Shown here piece after piece: positions 39,787-50,645 of a DNA stretch of 64,000 nt (positions are counted from its first letter, which is position 1; every line of letters begins with the position of its first letter). Source of the DNA: Variovorax sp. RA8 (GTDB taxonomy: Bacteria; Pseudomonadota; Gammaproteobacteria; Burkholderiales; Burkholderiaceae_C). Position numbers and translations under genes: made by a program. The stretch lies in NCBI RefSeq assembly GCF_901827175.1, contig NZ_LR594662.1, positions 1,488,001 to 1,552,000 of the forward strand, in the 5' to 3' direction. Under the pieces are notes generated by a model. That model had not been told where the DNA came from. It ran no database searches and saw nothing but the letters and a program-made list of their open reading frames with translations.

Positions 39787-41367
39787 ATGGGTTCAAAGCT
39801 CGTTTTGTGTCCCGTTGCCCTTGCGGCTGCAATGCTGGTGACGCCCGCGCTGTATGCCAAGACCTTCAAGTGGTCGAGTGCGAGCGACATCCCCACGCTC
39901 GATATCCATTCGCAGAACAACGCCCTGGGCAATGGTGTGCATGCGGCCGTCTATGACTCGTTGGTCTACTACAACAGCAAGACCTTCAAGCCCGAGGCGC
40001 AGTTGGCGAGCAGTTGGAAGAACGTCTCACCCACACAGGTGCGCTTCACGTTGCGCAGCGGCGTCAAGTTCAGCGACGGGTCCGCGCTCACTGCAGAAGA
40101 TGTGGTGTATTCGTTGACGCGTGCCATGGCCAAGACCTCCAACTACGCTGTCTATACCCAGGGCATCGACAAGGTGGTCAAGGTCGACGAGAACACGGTC
40201 GACATTCTGCTCAAGGGCCCTAATCCGGTGCTGCTCAACCAGCTGACCGAGCTGCGCATCATGAGCAAGGCCTGGGCAGAGAAGAACAGGTCCGTGGAGC
40301 CGAAGGACATCAAGACCCCCGAGGAGAGCTACGCGCATCGCAACGCGATGGGCACCGGTCCCTTCATGGTGAAGGAATGGCAGCCGGATCAGCGCCTGGT
40401 GCTGGTGAAGAATCCGCACTACTGGGGCAAGAATGATTCGAACGTGACCGAAGTGGTCTATGCCCCCATCAAGCAGGAAGCCACACGTGCCGCCGCGCTG
40501 CTTTCCGGCGAGGTCGACTTCGTGCTCGATCCGAGCCCGCAGGACCTGGGCCGCCTGCGGCAGAGCGGCAACCTGAAGGTCATCGACGGAATCGAGAACC
40601 GCACCATCTTCTTCGGCATGGACCAGTTCCGTGACGAGCTGCCCGGCTCCAGCGTCAAGGGCAAGAACCCGCTGAAGGACCAGCGGGTGCGCAAGGCTCT
40701 CTACCAGGCGATCGACATCGCGAGCCTGAACCGCGTCACCATGCGCGGCCTCAGCCAGCCCACTGGCGCGCTGGTGGCGCCCCAGGTCAACGGCTGGACC
40801 GAAGGGGTGCACAAGCGCCATCCCTACGACCCCGAAGCCGCCAAGAACCTGCTCGCCGATGCGGGCTACCCCAGCGGCTTCGAAGTCGATTTCGCCTGCC
40901 CGAACAACCGCTACATCAACGATGAGGAGATCTGCCAGGCGGTGACCGCCATGTGGGCGCGCGTCGGCGTCAAGGCCAAGCTGCGGACGTTGCCGCTGGT
41001 GACCTACTTCCCGATGATCCAGCGCTACGAGGCCAGCATCTACATGCTCGGGTGGGGCGTGCCGACCTTCGACGCGCTCTACAGCCTGCAGTCGCTGACG
41101 CGTTCGGTAGGCAGCGGGGGCGACGGCAACTACAACGTCGGGCGCTACAGCAACCCGAAGATGGACCAGATCGTCGACCGGGTGAAGACGGAGACCGATA
41201 TCCCCGTGCGTGACCGCCTGCTGACCGAAGCACTGCAGTTGCAGAACGACGACGTCTCGCACATCCCGCTGCACAATCAGATCATCCCCTGGGCGATGAA
41301 GAAGAACATCGAGGTGGTCCATCGCGCCGACAACCGGCTCGACTGGCGGCTGATCAAGGTGAATTGA
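39787..41367 (+). CDS. Peptide/opine-type ABC transporter substrate-binding protein
   Basis: 526 residues. Signal peptide of ~24 residues ending in LYA. Solute-binding protein family 5 (DppA/OppA): TFKWSSASDIPTLDIHSQNN at the mature N-terminus, LRSGVKFSDGSALTAEDVVY, and GTGPFMVKEWQPDQRLVLVKNPHYWGK. It binds the substrate in the periplasm for the permeases downstream. Ligand unknown; dipeptides or other amides are possible given the M20 hydrolase in the operon. A second paralogue, about equally long and similar throughout, lies at 43748-45346. Confidence 0.9.
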   Translation: MGSKLVLCPVALAAAMLVTPALYAKTFKWSSASDIPTLDIHSQNNALGNGVHAAVYDSLVYYNSKTFKPEAQLASSWKNVSPTQVRFTLRSGVKFSDGSALTAEDVVYSLTRAMAKTSNYAVYTQGIDKVVKVDENTVDILLKGPNPVLLNQLTELRIMSKAWAEKNRSVEPKDIKTPEESYAHRNAMGTGPFMVKEWQPDQRLVLVKNPHYWGKNDSNVTEVVYAPIKQEATRAAALLSGEVDFVLDPSPQDLGRLRQSGNLKVIDGIENRTIFFGMDQFRDELPGSSVKGKNPLKDQRVRKALYQAIDIASLNRVTMRGLSQPTGALVAPQVNGWTEGVHKRHPYDPEAAKNLLADAGYPSGFEVDFACPNNRYINDEEICQAVTAMWARVGVKAKLRTLPLVTYFPMIQRYEASIYMLGWGVPTFDALYSLQSLTRSVGSGGDGNYNVGRYSNPKMDQIVDRVKTETDIPVRDRLLTEALQLQNDDVSHIPLHNQIIPWAMKKNIEVVHRADNRLDWRLIKVN

Positions 41368-41369
41368 TC

Positions 41370-41392
41370 GCTGGCAGGCCAGCCGGCTTTTC
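41370..41392 (+). terminator. Weak terminator-like hairpin after the first binding-protein gene
   Basis: GCTGG-CAGG-CCAGC stem followed by a short CGGCTTTT tract, two bases after the stop. Too weak to be a full terminator, but such elements often sit between abundant binding-protein and permease messages. Confidence 0.35.
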
Positions 41393-41481
41393 TGTCGAGC
41401 TCGAGCGGGCCGCAACCCGGGGAACCACCTCCTGGGCATGCGGCTTGCTCTGCTAGCATCGTTGAACACGTGCCCTGCTGA

Positions 41482-42462
41482 ATGATTGCTTTCATACTGC
41501 GCCGCCTGATCCAGGCCGTGATCGTCATGGTCGCGGTCGCTTTCATCGCCTTCCTCCTGTTCCAGTACGTGGGAGATCCGGTGGTGTTCCTGCTCGGTCA
41601 GGATGCGACAACCGAGCAGATCCGCGAGTTGCGCTCCGGGCTCGGCCTGGACAAGCCCTTCTTCGTCCAGTTCTGGCATTTCCTGGTCAACGCCTCGCAA
41701 GGCGAGTTCGGCCTCAGCCTGCGCCAGGGCAGCAAGGTTTCGCGCCTGATAGGCGAGCGCTTCCCGGCGACCCTGGAGCTGGCGCTGGTCGCCGCCTTCC
41801 TGGCCCTGGCGATCGGCGTCCCGATGGGCGTTTATACGGCGCTGCGGCGGGGCACCTTCATGAGCCAGGTGTTCATGATGGTCTCGCTCCTGGGCGTCTC
41901 GCTGCCCACCTTCCTGATCGGCATCCTGCTGATCCTGGTCTTCGCTGTGCTGCTCGGCTGGTTTCCCAGCTTCGGGCGCGGCGAGACGGTGCAGTTGGGC
42001 TGGTGGAGCACCGGCCTGCTGCGCGCAGACGGCTGGATGCACATCGTGCTGCCGGCGGTGACGCTCGCCATCTTCCAGCTCACGCTGATCATGCGGCTGG
42101 TGCGCGCCGAGATGCTGGAGGTCCTACGCACCGACTACATCAAGTTTGCGCGCGCCCGCGGCCTGTCGGACCGGGCCATCCATTTCGGGCACGCGCTCAA
42201 GAACACGCTGGTGCCGGTGATGACCATCACCGGCCTGCAGCTCGGCGGCCTGATCGCCTTCGCCATCATCACCGAGTCGGTCTTCCAGTGGCCCGGCATG
42301 GGCCTGCTCTTCATCCAGGCCGTCACTTTCGCCGACATTCCGGTGATGGCCGCCTACCTGTGCCTCATCGCGCTGATCTTCGTCGTCATCAACCTGGTCG
42401 TGGACCTGCTGTACTTCGTGGTCGATCCGCGACTGCGCATTGGCAGGGCGGGAGGGCACTGA
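41482..42462 (+). CDS. ABC transporter permease, DppB type
   Basis: 326 residues, multiple membrane helices (MIAFILRRLIQAVIVMVAVAF at the N-terminus). The transport motif for coupling to the ATPase is in DYIKFARARGLSDRAIHFGHA (EAA-like loop), followed by a C-terminal helix pair ending VDPRLRIG, as in DppB/OppB. 114 bases after the first binding-protein gene; the hydrolase gene follows with 2 bases between them. Confidence 0.93.
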   Translation: MIAFILRRLIQAVIVMVAVAFIAFLLFQYVGDPVVFLLGQDATTEQIRELRSGLGLDKPFFVQFWHFLVNASQGEFGLSLRQGSKVSRLIGERFPATLELALVAAFLALAIGVPMGVYTALRRGTFMSQVFMMVSLLGVSLPTFLIGILLILVFAVLLGWFPSFGRGETVQLGWWSTGLLRADGWMHIVLPAVTLAIFQLTLIMRLVRAEMLEVLRTDYIKFARARGLSDRAIHFGHALKNTLVPVMTITGLQLGGLIAFAIITESVFQWPGMGLLFIQAVTFADIPVMAAYLCLIALIFVVINLVVDLLYFVVDPRLRIGRAGGH

Positions 42463-42464
42463 CG

Positions 42465-43721
42465 ATGGACAACCCCCGCTACCAGGCCTCGGGACGGCCC
42501 TTCGCGCACATCTCGCGATTCCATCCCGAGATCACCGCCTTCCGGCGCGACCTGCACATGCATCCCGAGCTCGGCTTCGAGGAGCTCTACACCTCGGGCC
42601 GCGTGCAGGAGTCGCTGCGGGCCTGCGGCGTCGACGAGATTCATCCCGGCATCGGGAAGACCGGCGTGGTCGGCGTGATCCGCGGGCGCTCCACCGCCAG
42701 CGGCCGCATGATCGGCCTGCGAGCGGACATGGACGCCCTGCCGATGTGCGAGGACAACGACTTCGGCTGGCGCTCCGCGAAGAAGGGCCTGATGCACGGG
42801 TGCGGCCACGACGGCCATACCGCCATGCTGGTCGGCGCCGCGCGCTACCTGGCCGAGACCCGCGACTTCGACGGCACGGCCGTCCTGATCTTCCAGCCTG
42901 GCGAGGAGGGCTTCGCCGGCGCGCGCGCAATGATCGAGGACGGCCTGTTCGACCGCTTCCCCGTCAGCGCGGTCTACGCGATGCACAACTGGCCCGGCCT
43001 GCCCGCCGGCACGGTAGGCATCAACCGCGGCGCCATGATGGCGGCGGCCGACCGCATCACCATCGAGATCGAAGGCAAGGGCGGCCACGGCGCGCATGCC
43101 TACCTCACCGTCGACCCTGTGCTGGTCTCGGCCCACATCATCACCGCGGTGCAGTCCATCGTCTCGCGCAATGTGCGTCCCATCGATGCGGCCGTGATCA
43201 GCATCTGCGCCGTGCAGGCCGGCGACCTCGGCGCGATGAGCGTGGTGCCCGGCAAGGCGACGCTGGTGGGCACGGTGCGCACCTTCAGCGTCCGGGTGCA
43301 GGCGCAGATCGAGCAGCGGCTGGTGGAGCTGTGCTCCGCCGTTGCGGCCGGTTTCGGCGCGACGGCGCAGGTGAAGTTCGAGCGCATTTACCCCGCCACC
43401 ATCAACACCGCGCCCGAGGCGATGTTCGCCGGCGATGTCGCGCAATCCCTGGTGGGTGCGCACAACGTCGAGCGCAACATGGAGCCAAGCATGGGCGCCG
43501 AGGACTTCTCCTTCATGCTGCAGAAGAAGGCCGGCGCCTATTTGCGTATCGGCCAGGACGCTCGCGGCGGCGCGTTCCTGCACAACAGCCGCTACGACTT
43601 CAACGACGAGATCCTGCCGCTCGGTGCCGCTTTGCATGCGGGCCTGATCGAGCAGGGCATGCCCCTGAATGCCGTGGACCGGCCCGCCACCCACAGCGTG
43701 GCCGCGTCGGCGGTGTCCTGA
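42465..43721 (+). CDS. M20 family amidohydrolase (hippurate-hydrolase/aminoacylase type)
   Basis: 418 residues from ATG 42465. Typical N-terminus FRRDLHMHPELGFEELYTS; metal-binding motifs MHGCGHDGHTAM and QPGEEGFAGARAMIEDGL; GAEDFSFMLQKKAGAYLRIG near the end. Cytoplasmic, no signal peptide. Members cleave N-acyl amino acids, hippurate or indole-acyl conjugates. Embedded between the transporter permease and the second binding protein, so it probably acts on the imported compound; substrate is not known. Confidence 0.9.
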   Translation: MDNPRYQASGRPFAHISRFHPEITAFRRDLHMHPELGFEELYTSGRVQESLRACGVDEIHPGIGKTGVVGVIRGRSTASGRMIGLRADMDALPMCEDNDFGWRSAKKGLMHGCGHDGHTAMLVGAARYLAETRDFDGTAVLIFQPGEEGFAGARAMIEDGLFDRFPVSAVYAMHNWPGLPAGTVGINRGAMMAAADRITIEIEGKGGHGAHAYLTVDPVLVSAHIITAVQSIVSRNVRPIDAAVISICAVQAGDLGAMSVVPGKATLVGTVRTFSVRVQAQIEQRLVELCSAVAAGFGATAQVKFERIYPATINTAPEAMFAGDVAQSLVGAHNVERNMEPSMGAEDFSFMLQKKAGAYLRIGQDARGGAFLHNSRYDFNDEILPLGAALHAGLIEQGMPLNAVDRPATHSVAASAVS

Positions 43722-43747
43722 GTCTTTCCAACCCGAGGAGTGCTTCC

Positions 43748-45346
43748 ATGAACCTGAGAAACAAGCTGGCCGCGATGGCCGTCATGTCCGCGCTGGGCAC
43801 GCTCTGCCTGCCGGTAGGCGCGCAGACTATCCGCGTCGCGAACCAGGGGGATGCGCTCTCGCTCGATCCGCATTCGCTCAACGAGTCGCTGCAGCTCTCG
43901 GTCGACCTCAACGTGTACGACGCGCTGACCGATCGCAACAAGGATCTGAGCCTCGCGCCCTCTCTGGCCACCTCCTGGCGGCAGACGTCGCCAACGGTGT
44001 GGCGCTTCGAACTGCGCAAGAACGTCAAGTTCCACGACGGCACGCCTTTCACCGCCGATGACGTCCTCTTCAGCATCACGCGTGCTGCCGGCGACGGCTC
44101 GGACGTGAAGGCCAAGGTGAACGACATCAAGGAAGTGCGCAAGGTCAACGACCACGCGGTCGACATCGAGACCAAGGGGCCGTTCCCCATCCTGCCCGAC
44201 GTCTTGTCGGACCTCGCGATCATGAGCAAGAAGTGGTGCGAGGAGAACAAGGCCGAGAAACCCGTCGACCGTCGCAAGGGCATCGAGAACACGGCCTCGT
44301 TCAAGGCTAATGGCACCGGACCGTTCCGCGTGCGCGAGCGCCAGCCCAATGTTCGAACGGTCTTCGTGCGCAACGGCACCTACTGGGGCAAGATCGACGG
44401 CAATGCGCAGGAGGTGATCTTCACCCCCATTGCCAACTCGGCGACGCGCGTGGCGGCCCTGATGTCGGGCGAGATCGACGTGATGGAGCCGGTACCGGTG
44501 CAGGACATCGCGCGCATCAATGCCAGCCCCAACGCGCAGGTGGTGGTCGGCCCCGAGCTGCGCACGATTTTCCTGGGCATGGACCAGAAGCGCGACGAGC
44601 TGCTGTATTCCAGCGTCAAGGGCAAGAATCCCTTCAAGGACAAGCGCGTGCGCCAGGCGTTCTACCAGGCCATCGACATCACCGGAATCCAGCGCACCGT
44701 CATGCGTGGCGCCTCGCGGCCAACGGGACTGATGGTCGGTCCCGGCATCAATGGCTGGACCGAGGCGCAGGACAAGCGCCTGCCGCAGGACGTCGAGGGC
44801 GCCAAGAAGCTGCTGGCGGATGCCGGCTATCCGAACGGCTTCGAGGTGACGATGAACTGCCCCAACGACCGCTATGTCAACGACGGGCAGATCTGCCAAT
44901 CGGTGGCCGCGAATCTCGCGAGGATCGGCGTCAAGATCAATCTCGTGGCCGAGACCAAGGGCACGTATTTCCCCAAGATCCTGCGTCGCGACACCAGCTT
45001 CTATCTGCTCGGCTGGACGCCGACCACCTATGACTCGCACAACGCGCTCGACGCACTGATGCGCTGCCCCGACGACAAGACGGGCGACGGCCAGTTCAAC
45101 CTCGGCTCGTACTGCAACCCCAAGCTCGACGAACTGATCGGAAAGATCAAGTCGAGCACCGACAAGAACGAGCGCATGGCGATGATCCAGGAAGCCTTCA
45201 AGATTCATGCGGACGATATCGGGCACCTGCCGTTGCACCAGCAATCATTGGCCTGGGGTGTGAGCAAGAAGGTCGCGCTGACGCAGCGGGCCGACAACTT
45301 CATGCCTTTCAAGTGGATGAGCATCCAGGCGCCCGCCAAGCCTTGA
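43748..45346 (+). CDS. Second peptide/opine-type ABC transporter substrate-binding protein
   Basis: 532 residues from ATG 43748, preceded by GAGGAG. Signal peptide of about 25 residues ending GAQ. Family 5 solute-binding protein: RVANQGDALSLDPHSLNES, LRKNVKFHDGTPFTADDVLF, GTGPFRVRERQPN, and conserved MNCPNDRYVNDGQICQSVA. Clearly a paralogue of the first binding protein (39787-41367). Two receptors with one set of permeases suggests broadened or complementary specificity. Confidence 0.9.
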   Translation: MNLRNKLAAMAVMSALGTLCLPVGAQTIRVANQGDALSLDPHSLNESLQLSVDLNVYDALTDRNKDLSLAPSLATSWRQTSPTVWRFELRKNVKFHDGTPFTADDVLFSITRAAGDGSDVKAKVNDIKEVRKVNDHAVDIETKGPFPILPDVLSDLAIMSKKWCEENKAEKPVDRRKGIENTASFKANGTGPFRVRERQPNVRTVFVRNGTYWGKIDGNAQEVIFTPIANSATRVAALMSGEIDVMEPVPVQDIARINASPNAQVVVGPELRTIFLGMDQKRDELLYSSVKGKNPFKDKRVRQAFYQAIDITGIQRTVMRGASRPTGLMVGPGINGWTEAQDKRLPQDVEGAKKLLADAGYPNGFEVTMNCPNDRYVNDGQICQSVAANLARIGVKINLVAETKGTYFPKILRRDTSFYLLGWTPTTYDSHNALDALMRCPDDKTGDGQFNLGSYCNPKLDELIGKIKSSTDKNERMAMIQEAFKIHADDIGHLPLHQQSLAWGVSKKVALTQRADNFMPFKWMSIQAPAKP

Positions 45347-45369
45347 CGCCGGACGGCACGTGACTCCGA

Positions 45370-45395
45370 GGGCCTGCGACGCAGGCCCGCTTTTT
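45370..45395 (+). terminator. Terminator hairpin between the second binding protein and the permease gene
   Basis: Perfect 8-base stem GGGCCTGC / GCAGGCCC with a 3-base loop, followed by GC and five T. It probably reduces transcription into the downstream permease and ATPase genes, the usual way to make more binding protein than membrane components. Confidence 0.7.
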
Positions 45396-45405
45396 AGGTC
45401 TCCCG

Positions 45406-46317
45406 ATGAAAAAGACACTGGCCCGCTGGCTCGACAGCGACGTCGGCCACAGCTTCCGCACCTCGCCGGTGGCAATGCTCGCCGCGGCGATCGCCTTCGT
45501 CTGCGTCTTCTGTTCGGTCTTCGCCGGGTGGGTGTCGCCGCACAACCCCTTCGACCTTGCCGCGCTGGAACTCGGCGATGCGCGCCTGCCGCCCGCCTGG
45601 GAGGCCGAGGGCACGACCAAGTACCTGCTGGGTACCGACGACCAGGGCCGCGATATCCTTTCGGCGTTGATCTACGGGGCTCGCATCTCGCTCGTCGTTG
45701 GCCTGGTCTCGGTGGTGCTGTCCGTCGTGGTCGGCGTGCTGCTGGGACTGCTGGCCGGCTTCTGGGGCGGATGGCTCGATGCCTTCCTGATGCGCGTGTG
45801 CGACGTGATGCTGTCCTTCCCGCCCATCCTGGTCGCGCTGCTGATCGCGGGCGTGGGGCGCGCGCTGTTCCCCAACGCCCACGACACAGTGGCCTTCGGC
45901 GTGCTGATCATCTCGATCTCGCTCACCGGGTGGGTGCAGTACGCGCGCACGGTGCGGGGCTCGACCATGGTCGAGCGCAACAAGGAGTACGTGCAGGCGG
46001 CGCGCGTGACAGGCGTCGCGCCGCTTCGCATCATGCGCCGGCACGTGCTGCCGAACGTGCTGGGTCCGGTGCTGGTGCTGGCCACCATCCAGGTCGCGAC
46101 AGCGATCATCACCGAGGCGACGCTGTCCTTCCTGGGCGTCGGCGTCCCACCCACCTCGCCCTCGCTGGGCACCCTGATCCGCGTCGGCAACGACTACCTG
46201 TTCTCGGGTGAATGGTGGATCACCGTCTTCCCCGGCCTGATGTTGATCCTGATCGCGCTGAGCGTGAACCTCCTGGGCGACTGGTTGCGCGACGCGCTCA
46301 ACCCGCGACTGCGCTGA
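45406..46317 (+). CDS. ABC transporter permease, DppC type
   Basis: 303 residues. N-terminal helix, then LLGTDDQGRDILSALIYGAR, the signature of DppC/OppC proteins, and the coupling loop MVERNKEYVQAARVTGVAP. Five to six membrane helices; ends with NLLGDWLRDALNPRLR. Follows a terminator-like hairpin after the second binding-protein gene. Pairs with the DppB-type permease at 41482. Confidence 0.93.
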   Translation: MKKTLARWLDSDVGHSFRTSPVAMLAAAIAFVCVFCSVFAGWVSPHNPFDLAALELGDARLPPAWEAEGTTKYLLGTDDQGRDILSALIYGARISLVVGLVSVVLSVVVGVLLGLLAGFWGGWLDAFLMRVCDVMLSFPPILVALLIAGVGRALFPNAHDTVAFGVLIISISLTGWVQYARTVRGSTMVERNKEYVQAARVTGVAPLRIMRRHVLPNVLGPVLVLATIQVATAIITEATLSFLGVGVPPTSPSLGTLIRVGNDYLFSGEWWITVFPGLMLILIALSVNLLGDWLRDALNPRLR

Positions 46318-46335
46318 GGACGGGGAGCACACCGA

Positions 46336-47321
46336 ATGAGTCTTCTGCAAGTCCGCAACCTCGTCGTCGAATTCCCGCACCGCCGCGGCACGCTGCGCGC
46401 GCTGGACGACATCAGCTTCGAGATCGCGCCGGGCGAGATCCTGGGCGTGGTGGGCGAGTCGGGCGCAGGCAAGTCCCTGACCGGCGCGGCCATCATCGGC
46501 CTGCTGGAGCCGCCCGGACGCGTGGCTGCGGGCCAGATCGTGCTGGAAGGTCAGCGCATCGACAACCTGCGCCACGAGGCCATGCGCCATATCCGCGGGC
46601 GCAAGATCGGCGCCATCTTCCAGGACCCGCTGACCTCGCTGAACCCGCTCTACACCATCGGGCGGCAGTTGACCGAAACCATCCGAACGCATTTGCCCGT
46701 GACCGAGGAGGAGGCGCGCCGGCGCGCCATCGGGCTCCTGCAGGACACCGGCATCCCCGGCGCTGCGCAGCGCATCGACCACTACCCGCACCAGTTCTCC
46801 GGCGGCATGCGCCAGCGCGTCGTCATCGCCTTGGCCCTGGCTGCCGAGCCCAAGCTGATCGTCGCGGACGAGCCGACCACCGCGCTGGACGTCTCGATCC
46901 AGGCGCAGATCATCACGCTGCTCAAGCGCATCTGCAAGGAGCGCGGCGCGGCGGTGATGCTGATCACCCACGACATGGGCGTGATCGCCGAGACCTGCGA
47001 CCGTGTGGCCGTGATGTACGCCGGCCGCATCGCCGAGATCGGTCCGGTGCAGGAGGTGATCCACCAACCCGCGCATCCCTACACCTCGGGCCTGATGGCC
47101 GCCATCCCCGACATGACGATGGACCGCGAACGCCTCAACCAGATCGACGGCGCCATGCCGCGCCTGAACGCCATCCCGCGCGGCTGCGCCTACAACCCGC
47201 GCTGCCCGCGCGTCTTCGACCGCTGCCTGGTCGAGCGGCCCGATCTGCTCAACGCCGGCGCGACACGGGCCGCCTGCTGGCTGCATGACGCGCGCAGCAT
47301 GTCGATCGACGGGATCGCACG

Positions 47322-47325
<4 letters not shown>
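46336..47325 (+). CDS. ABC transporter ATP-binding protein, DppD type
   Basis: 329 residues. Walker A GESGAGKS, signature FSGGMRQRV, Walker [14 protein letters not shown], then the oligopeptide-family C-terminal extension with the Cys-containing iron-sulfur-like motif [15 protein letters not shown]. It energises import together with the following gene, which it overlaps by ATGA (47322-47325). Confidence 0.94.
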
Positions 47326-48317
<992 letters not shown>

Positions 48318-48366
48318 AAGCGGGCATCCGCACGCCGAGGGCCCGAAGGGCGCGAAGGTTCCGTAT

Positions 48367-49842
48367 CTACAGCTCTTCGCTCCAGGCGAACCCGTCGCGC
48401 GCGATCATCGCGCTCGATGCGCTGGGGCCCCACGTCCCCGCTGCGTAAGGCCGCGGCGGCCCGTCCGAGGCCCAGCTGTCGATCAGCGGCTCGACCCAGC
48501 GCCAGGCTTCCTCCTGCTCGTCGCTGCGCACGAAGAGGTTGAGCCGGCCGTCGATCACGTCGAGCAGCAGGCGCTCGTAGGCGCCCACGCGCTCGGAGCC
48601 GAAGCGCTTGTCGAAGTCGAGGTCCAGCTGCACCGGCGCCAGCTGCGGCCCGGCATAGCGGTGGCCGTTGTTGCTGCGCTGGCGGCCGTCCTGCGCCTGG
48701 GCGAGCATGTGCAGTTCCAGGCCGTCCTTGGGCTGCAGGTTGATCACCAGCTTGTTGAAGGCGTTGGTGGGCGCCCGGAAGATCGCATGCGGCGTCGGCT
48801 TGAAATTGACTGCGATGTGCGCATCGCGCGAGGCCAGCCGCTTGCCGGTGCGGATGTAGAGCGGCACGCCGGCCCAGCGCCAATTGGCGATCTCGGTGCG
48901 CAGCGCGACGAAGGTCTCGGTGCGGCTCTCCGTGTCCACGCCCGGCTCGTCGCGGTAGCCCTGCACGCGCTCGCCGTAGGCCGTTCCGGCGGTGTACTGC
49001 CCGCGGATCGCGTGCAGCCCGATGGCTTCCGCCGTCCAAGGCTTGAGCGCACGCAGCACCTTGAGCTTCTCGTCGCGTATGGCGTCGGCGTGCGCGTTGA
49101 TCGGCGGCTCCATGCCGATCGCGCAGACCAGCTGCAGCGCGTGGTTCTGCACCATGTCGCGCAGCGCGCCGGTCTGGTCGTAGAAGGCGCCGCGCTTCTC
49201 GACGCCCAGGTCCTCGGCGATAGTGATCTCGATGTTGGCGATGTGCTCGCGGCGCCAGATGGGCTCGAACAGCGCATTGCCGAAGCGCATCGCGAACAGG
49301 TTCTGCACCGAGGGCTTGCCGAGGTAGTGGTCGATGCGAAACACCTGGTGCTCCGCCAGCACCTTGCACACCGCCTTGTTGATGGCGCGGTTGGAGGCCA
49401 AGTCGTGCCCCAGCGGCTTCTCCAGCACCACGCGGGTCTTAGGGCCGTTGAGCCCGGCTGCGGCGATCTGTTCGACCACCTGGGTAAAGAGGGCGGGGGC
49501 GGTGGCGAGGTACATCACGACCGTGCTTGCGTCGCGCTGCGCGAGCAGATCTGCGAGCTTCGCGTAGTCCTGCGTCCTGGAGAGATCCATGCGCTGGTAG
49601 TAGAGCAGGGCGGCGAACTTCTTGAACTCCTCGGGAGTTGGCCGCTTGGCGCCTTCGACCGCCTCGAAGCGCGACTGGATCAGCTCGCGATAGCCGTCGT
49701 CGGACAGCTCGTCGCGCGCGACCCCGATGATGCGGCCGCCCTCGGGCAGGCTGCCGTGACGAAAGGCCTGGAACAAAGCTGGCATCAGCTTGCGCCAGGT
49801 GAGGTCGCCGGTACCGCCGAAAAGGACGAGGTCAAAACTCAT
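48367..49842 (-). CDS. zwf: Glucose-6-phosphate 1-dehydrogenase (Zwf)
   Basis: 491 residues from ATG 49842 (open frame extends to 50067 but upstream residues are not family-like). Oxidises glucose-6-phosphate to 6-phosphogluconolactone with NAD(P). Motifs: FGGTGDLTWRKLMPALF (dinucleotide binding), EKPLGHDLASN and the active-site RIDHYLGK; the substrate-binding C-terminal half carries RTGKRLASRD. Near tal and pgi, so a sugar-phosphate cluster, but on the opposite strand. It starts 138 bases from the divergent HAD gene. Confidence 0.96.
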   Translation of the reverse strand: MSFDLVLFGGTGDLTWRKLMPALFQAFRHGSLPEGGRIIGVARDELSDDGYRELIQSRFEAVEGAKRPTPEEFKKFAALLYYQRMDLSRTQDYAKLADLLAQRDASTVVMYLATAPALFTQVVEQIAAAGLNGPKTRVVLEKPLGHDLASNRAINKAVCKVLAEHQVFRIDHYLGKPSVQNLFAMRFGNALFEPIWRREHIANIEITIAEDLGVEKRGAFYDQTGALRDMVQNHALQLVCAIGMEPPINAHADAIRDEKLKVLRALKPWTAEAIGLHAIRGQYTAGTAYGERVQGYRDEPGVDTESRTETFVALRTEIANWRWAGVPLYIRTGKRLASRDAHIAVNFKPTPHAIFRAPTNAFNKLVINLQPKDGLELHMLAQAQDGRQRSNNGHRYAGPQLAPVQLDLDFDKRFGSERVGAYERLLLDVIDGRLNLFVRSDEQEEAWRWVEPLIDSWASDGPPRPYAAGTWGPSASSAMIARDGFAWSEEL

Positions 49843-49979
49843 GGATGAATCCGTGTTGCCGTGGTGATGCTCAGCGCTCGAAGCCCGTCGGCGAATGTTA
49901 CCGGAGGCTGTCGCGCCGGCGACTTCGCTTAAGCTTCGGGCTGGTCCCCGGGGCCTTTTTTCTTTTTGGACGAGCAGGC

Positions 49980-50645
49980 ATGAAGAACGTTGTGTTCGAT
50001 CTCGGCGCCGTGCTGCTGAGCTGGGAGCCGGTGTCGCTGGTGCACGCTGTCTTGGCGCCGCACACACCGACGGCGCAGGCTGCGCATGCGCTGGCGCGCG
50101 AGATGTTCCACCACGAAGACTGGCTGGACTTCGACCGCGGCACGCACAGCCTGGAAGACGCCATCGGGCGCATGGCGCTACGGCTGTCGCTTCCCGTGGA
50201 GCGGCTCAGCACGACGCTGGCGCCGATGGGCGAGCGCCTGGAGCCGATCGACGTCACCATCGAGCTGCTCGCATCGCTGCGCGCGCGCCGCGATGCCGGC
50301 GAGGCGCTGCGGCTCTACTATCTCTCCAACATGCCAGCGCCTTACGCGCGCGTGCTGGAGCAACGCCATGATTTCTTTCGGTGGTTCGACGGCGGCATCT
50401 TCTCGGGCGACGTCCGCATGATCAAACCGCAGCCCGAGATCTACGAGCTTCTCGCCGCGCGCTATGGCCTGATGGCGCCCGACACCGTGTTCATCGACGA
50501 CTCGGCGGCCAACGTGGCGGCGGCACGTGCACTCGGCTGGGAGGCCATCCATTGCGAGGCGCCGAGCGCGCTGCCGTCGCAGCTGGCGGCCTACCTGCCG
50601 GTGCGCTCGATCTTGTCGACCTCGAAGCCCAGCGAGCGCGCGTAG
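49980..50645 (+). CDS. HAD-superfamily hydrolase (YihX-like phosphatase)
   Basis: 221 residues from ATG 49980. Motif I FDLGAVLLSWEP has Asp then Gly where classical phosphatases have DxD, so the second carboxylate differs from the norm (DLG); motif II LYYLSNMPA; the conserved Lys in RMIKPQPEIYE; motif IV VFIDDSAANVAAA. Subfamily IA with an alpha-helical cap. Probably dephosphorylates a sugar phosphate or related compound. The last 55 bases overlap the convergent lipocalin gene. Confidence 0.82.
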   Translation: MKNVVFDLGAVLLSWEPVSLVHAVLAPHTPTAQAAHALAREMFHHEDWLDFDRGTHSLEDAIGRMALRLSLPVERLSTTLAPMGERLEPIDVTIELLASLRARRDAGEALRLYYLSNMPAPYARVLEQRHDFFRWFDGGIFSGDVRMIKPQPEIYELLAARYGLMAPDTVFIDDSAANVAAARALGWEAIHCEAPSALPSQLAAYLPVRSILSTSKPSERA

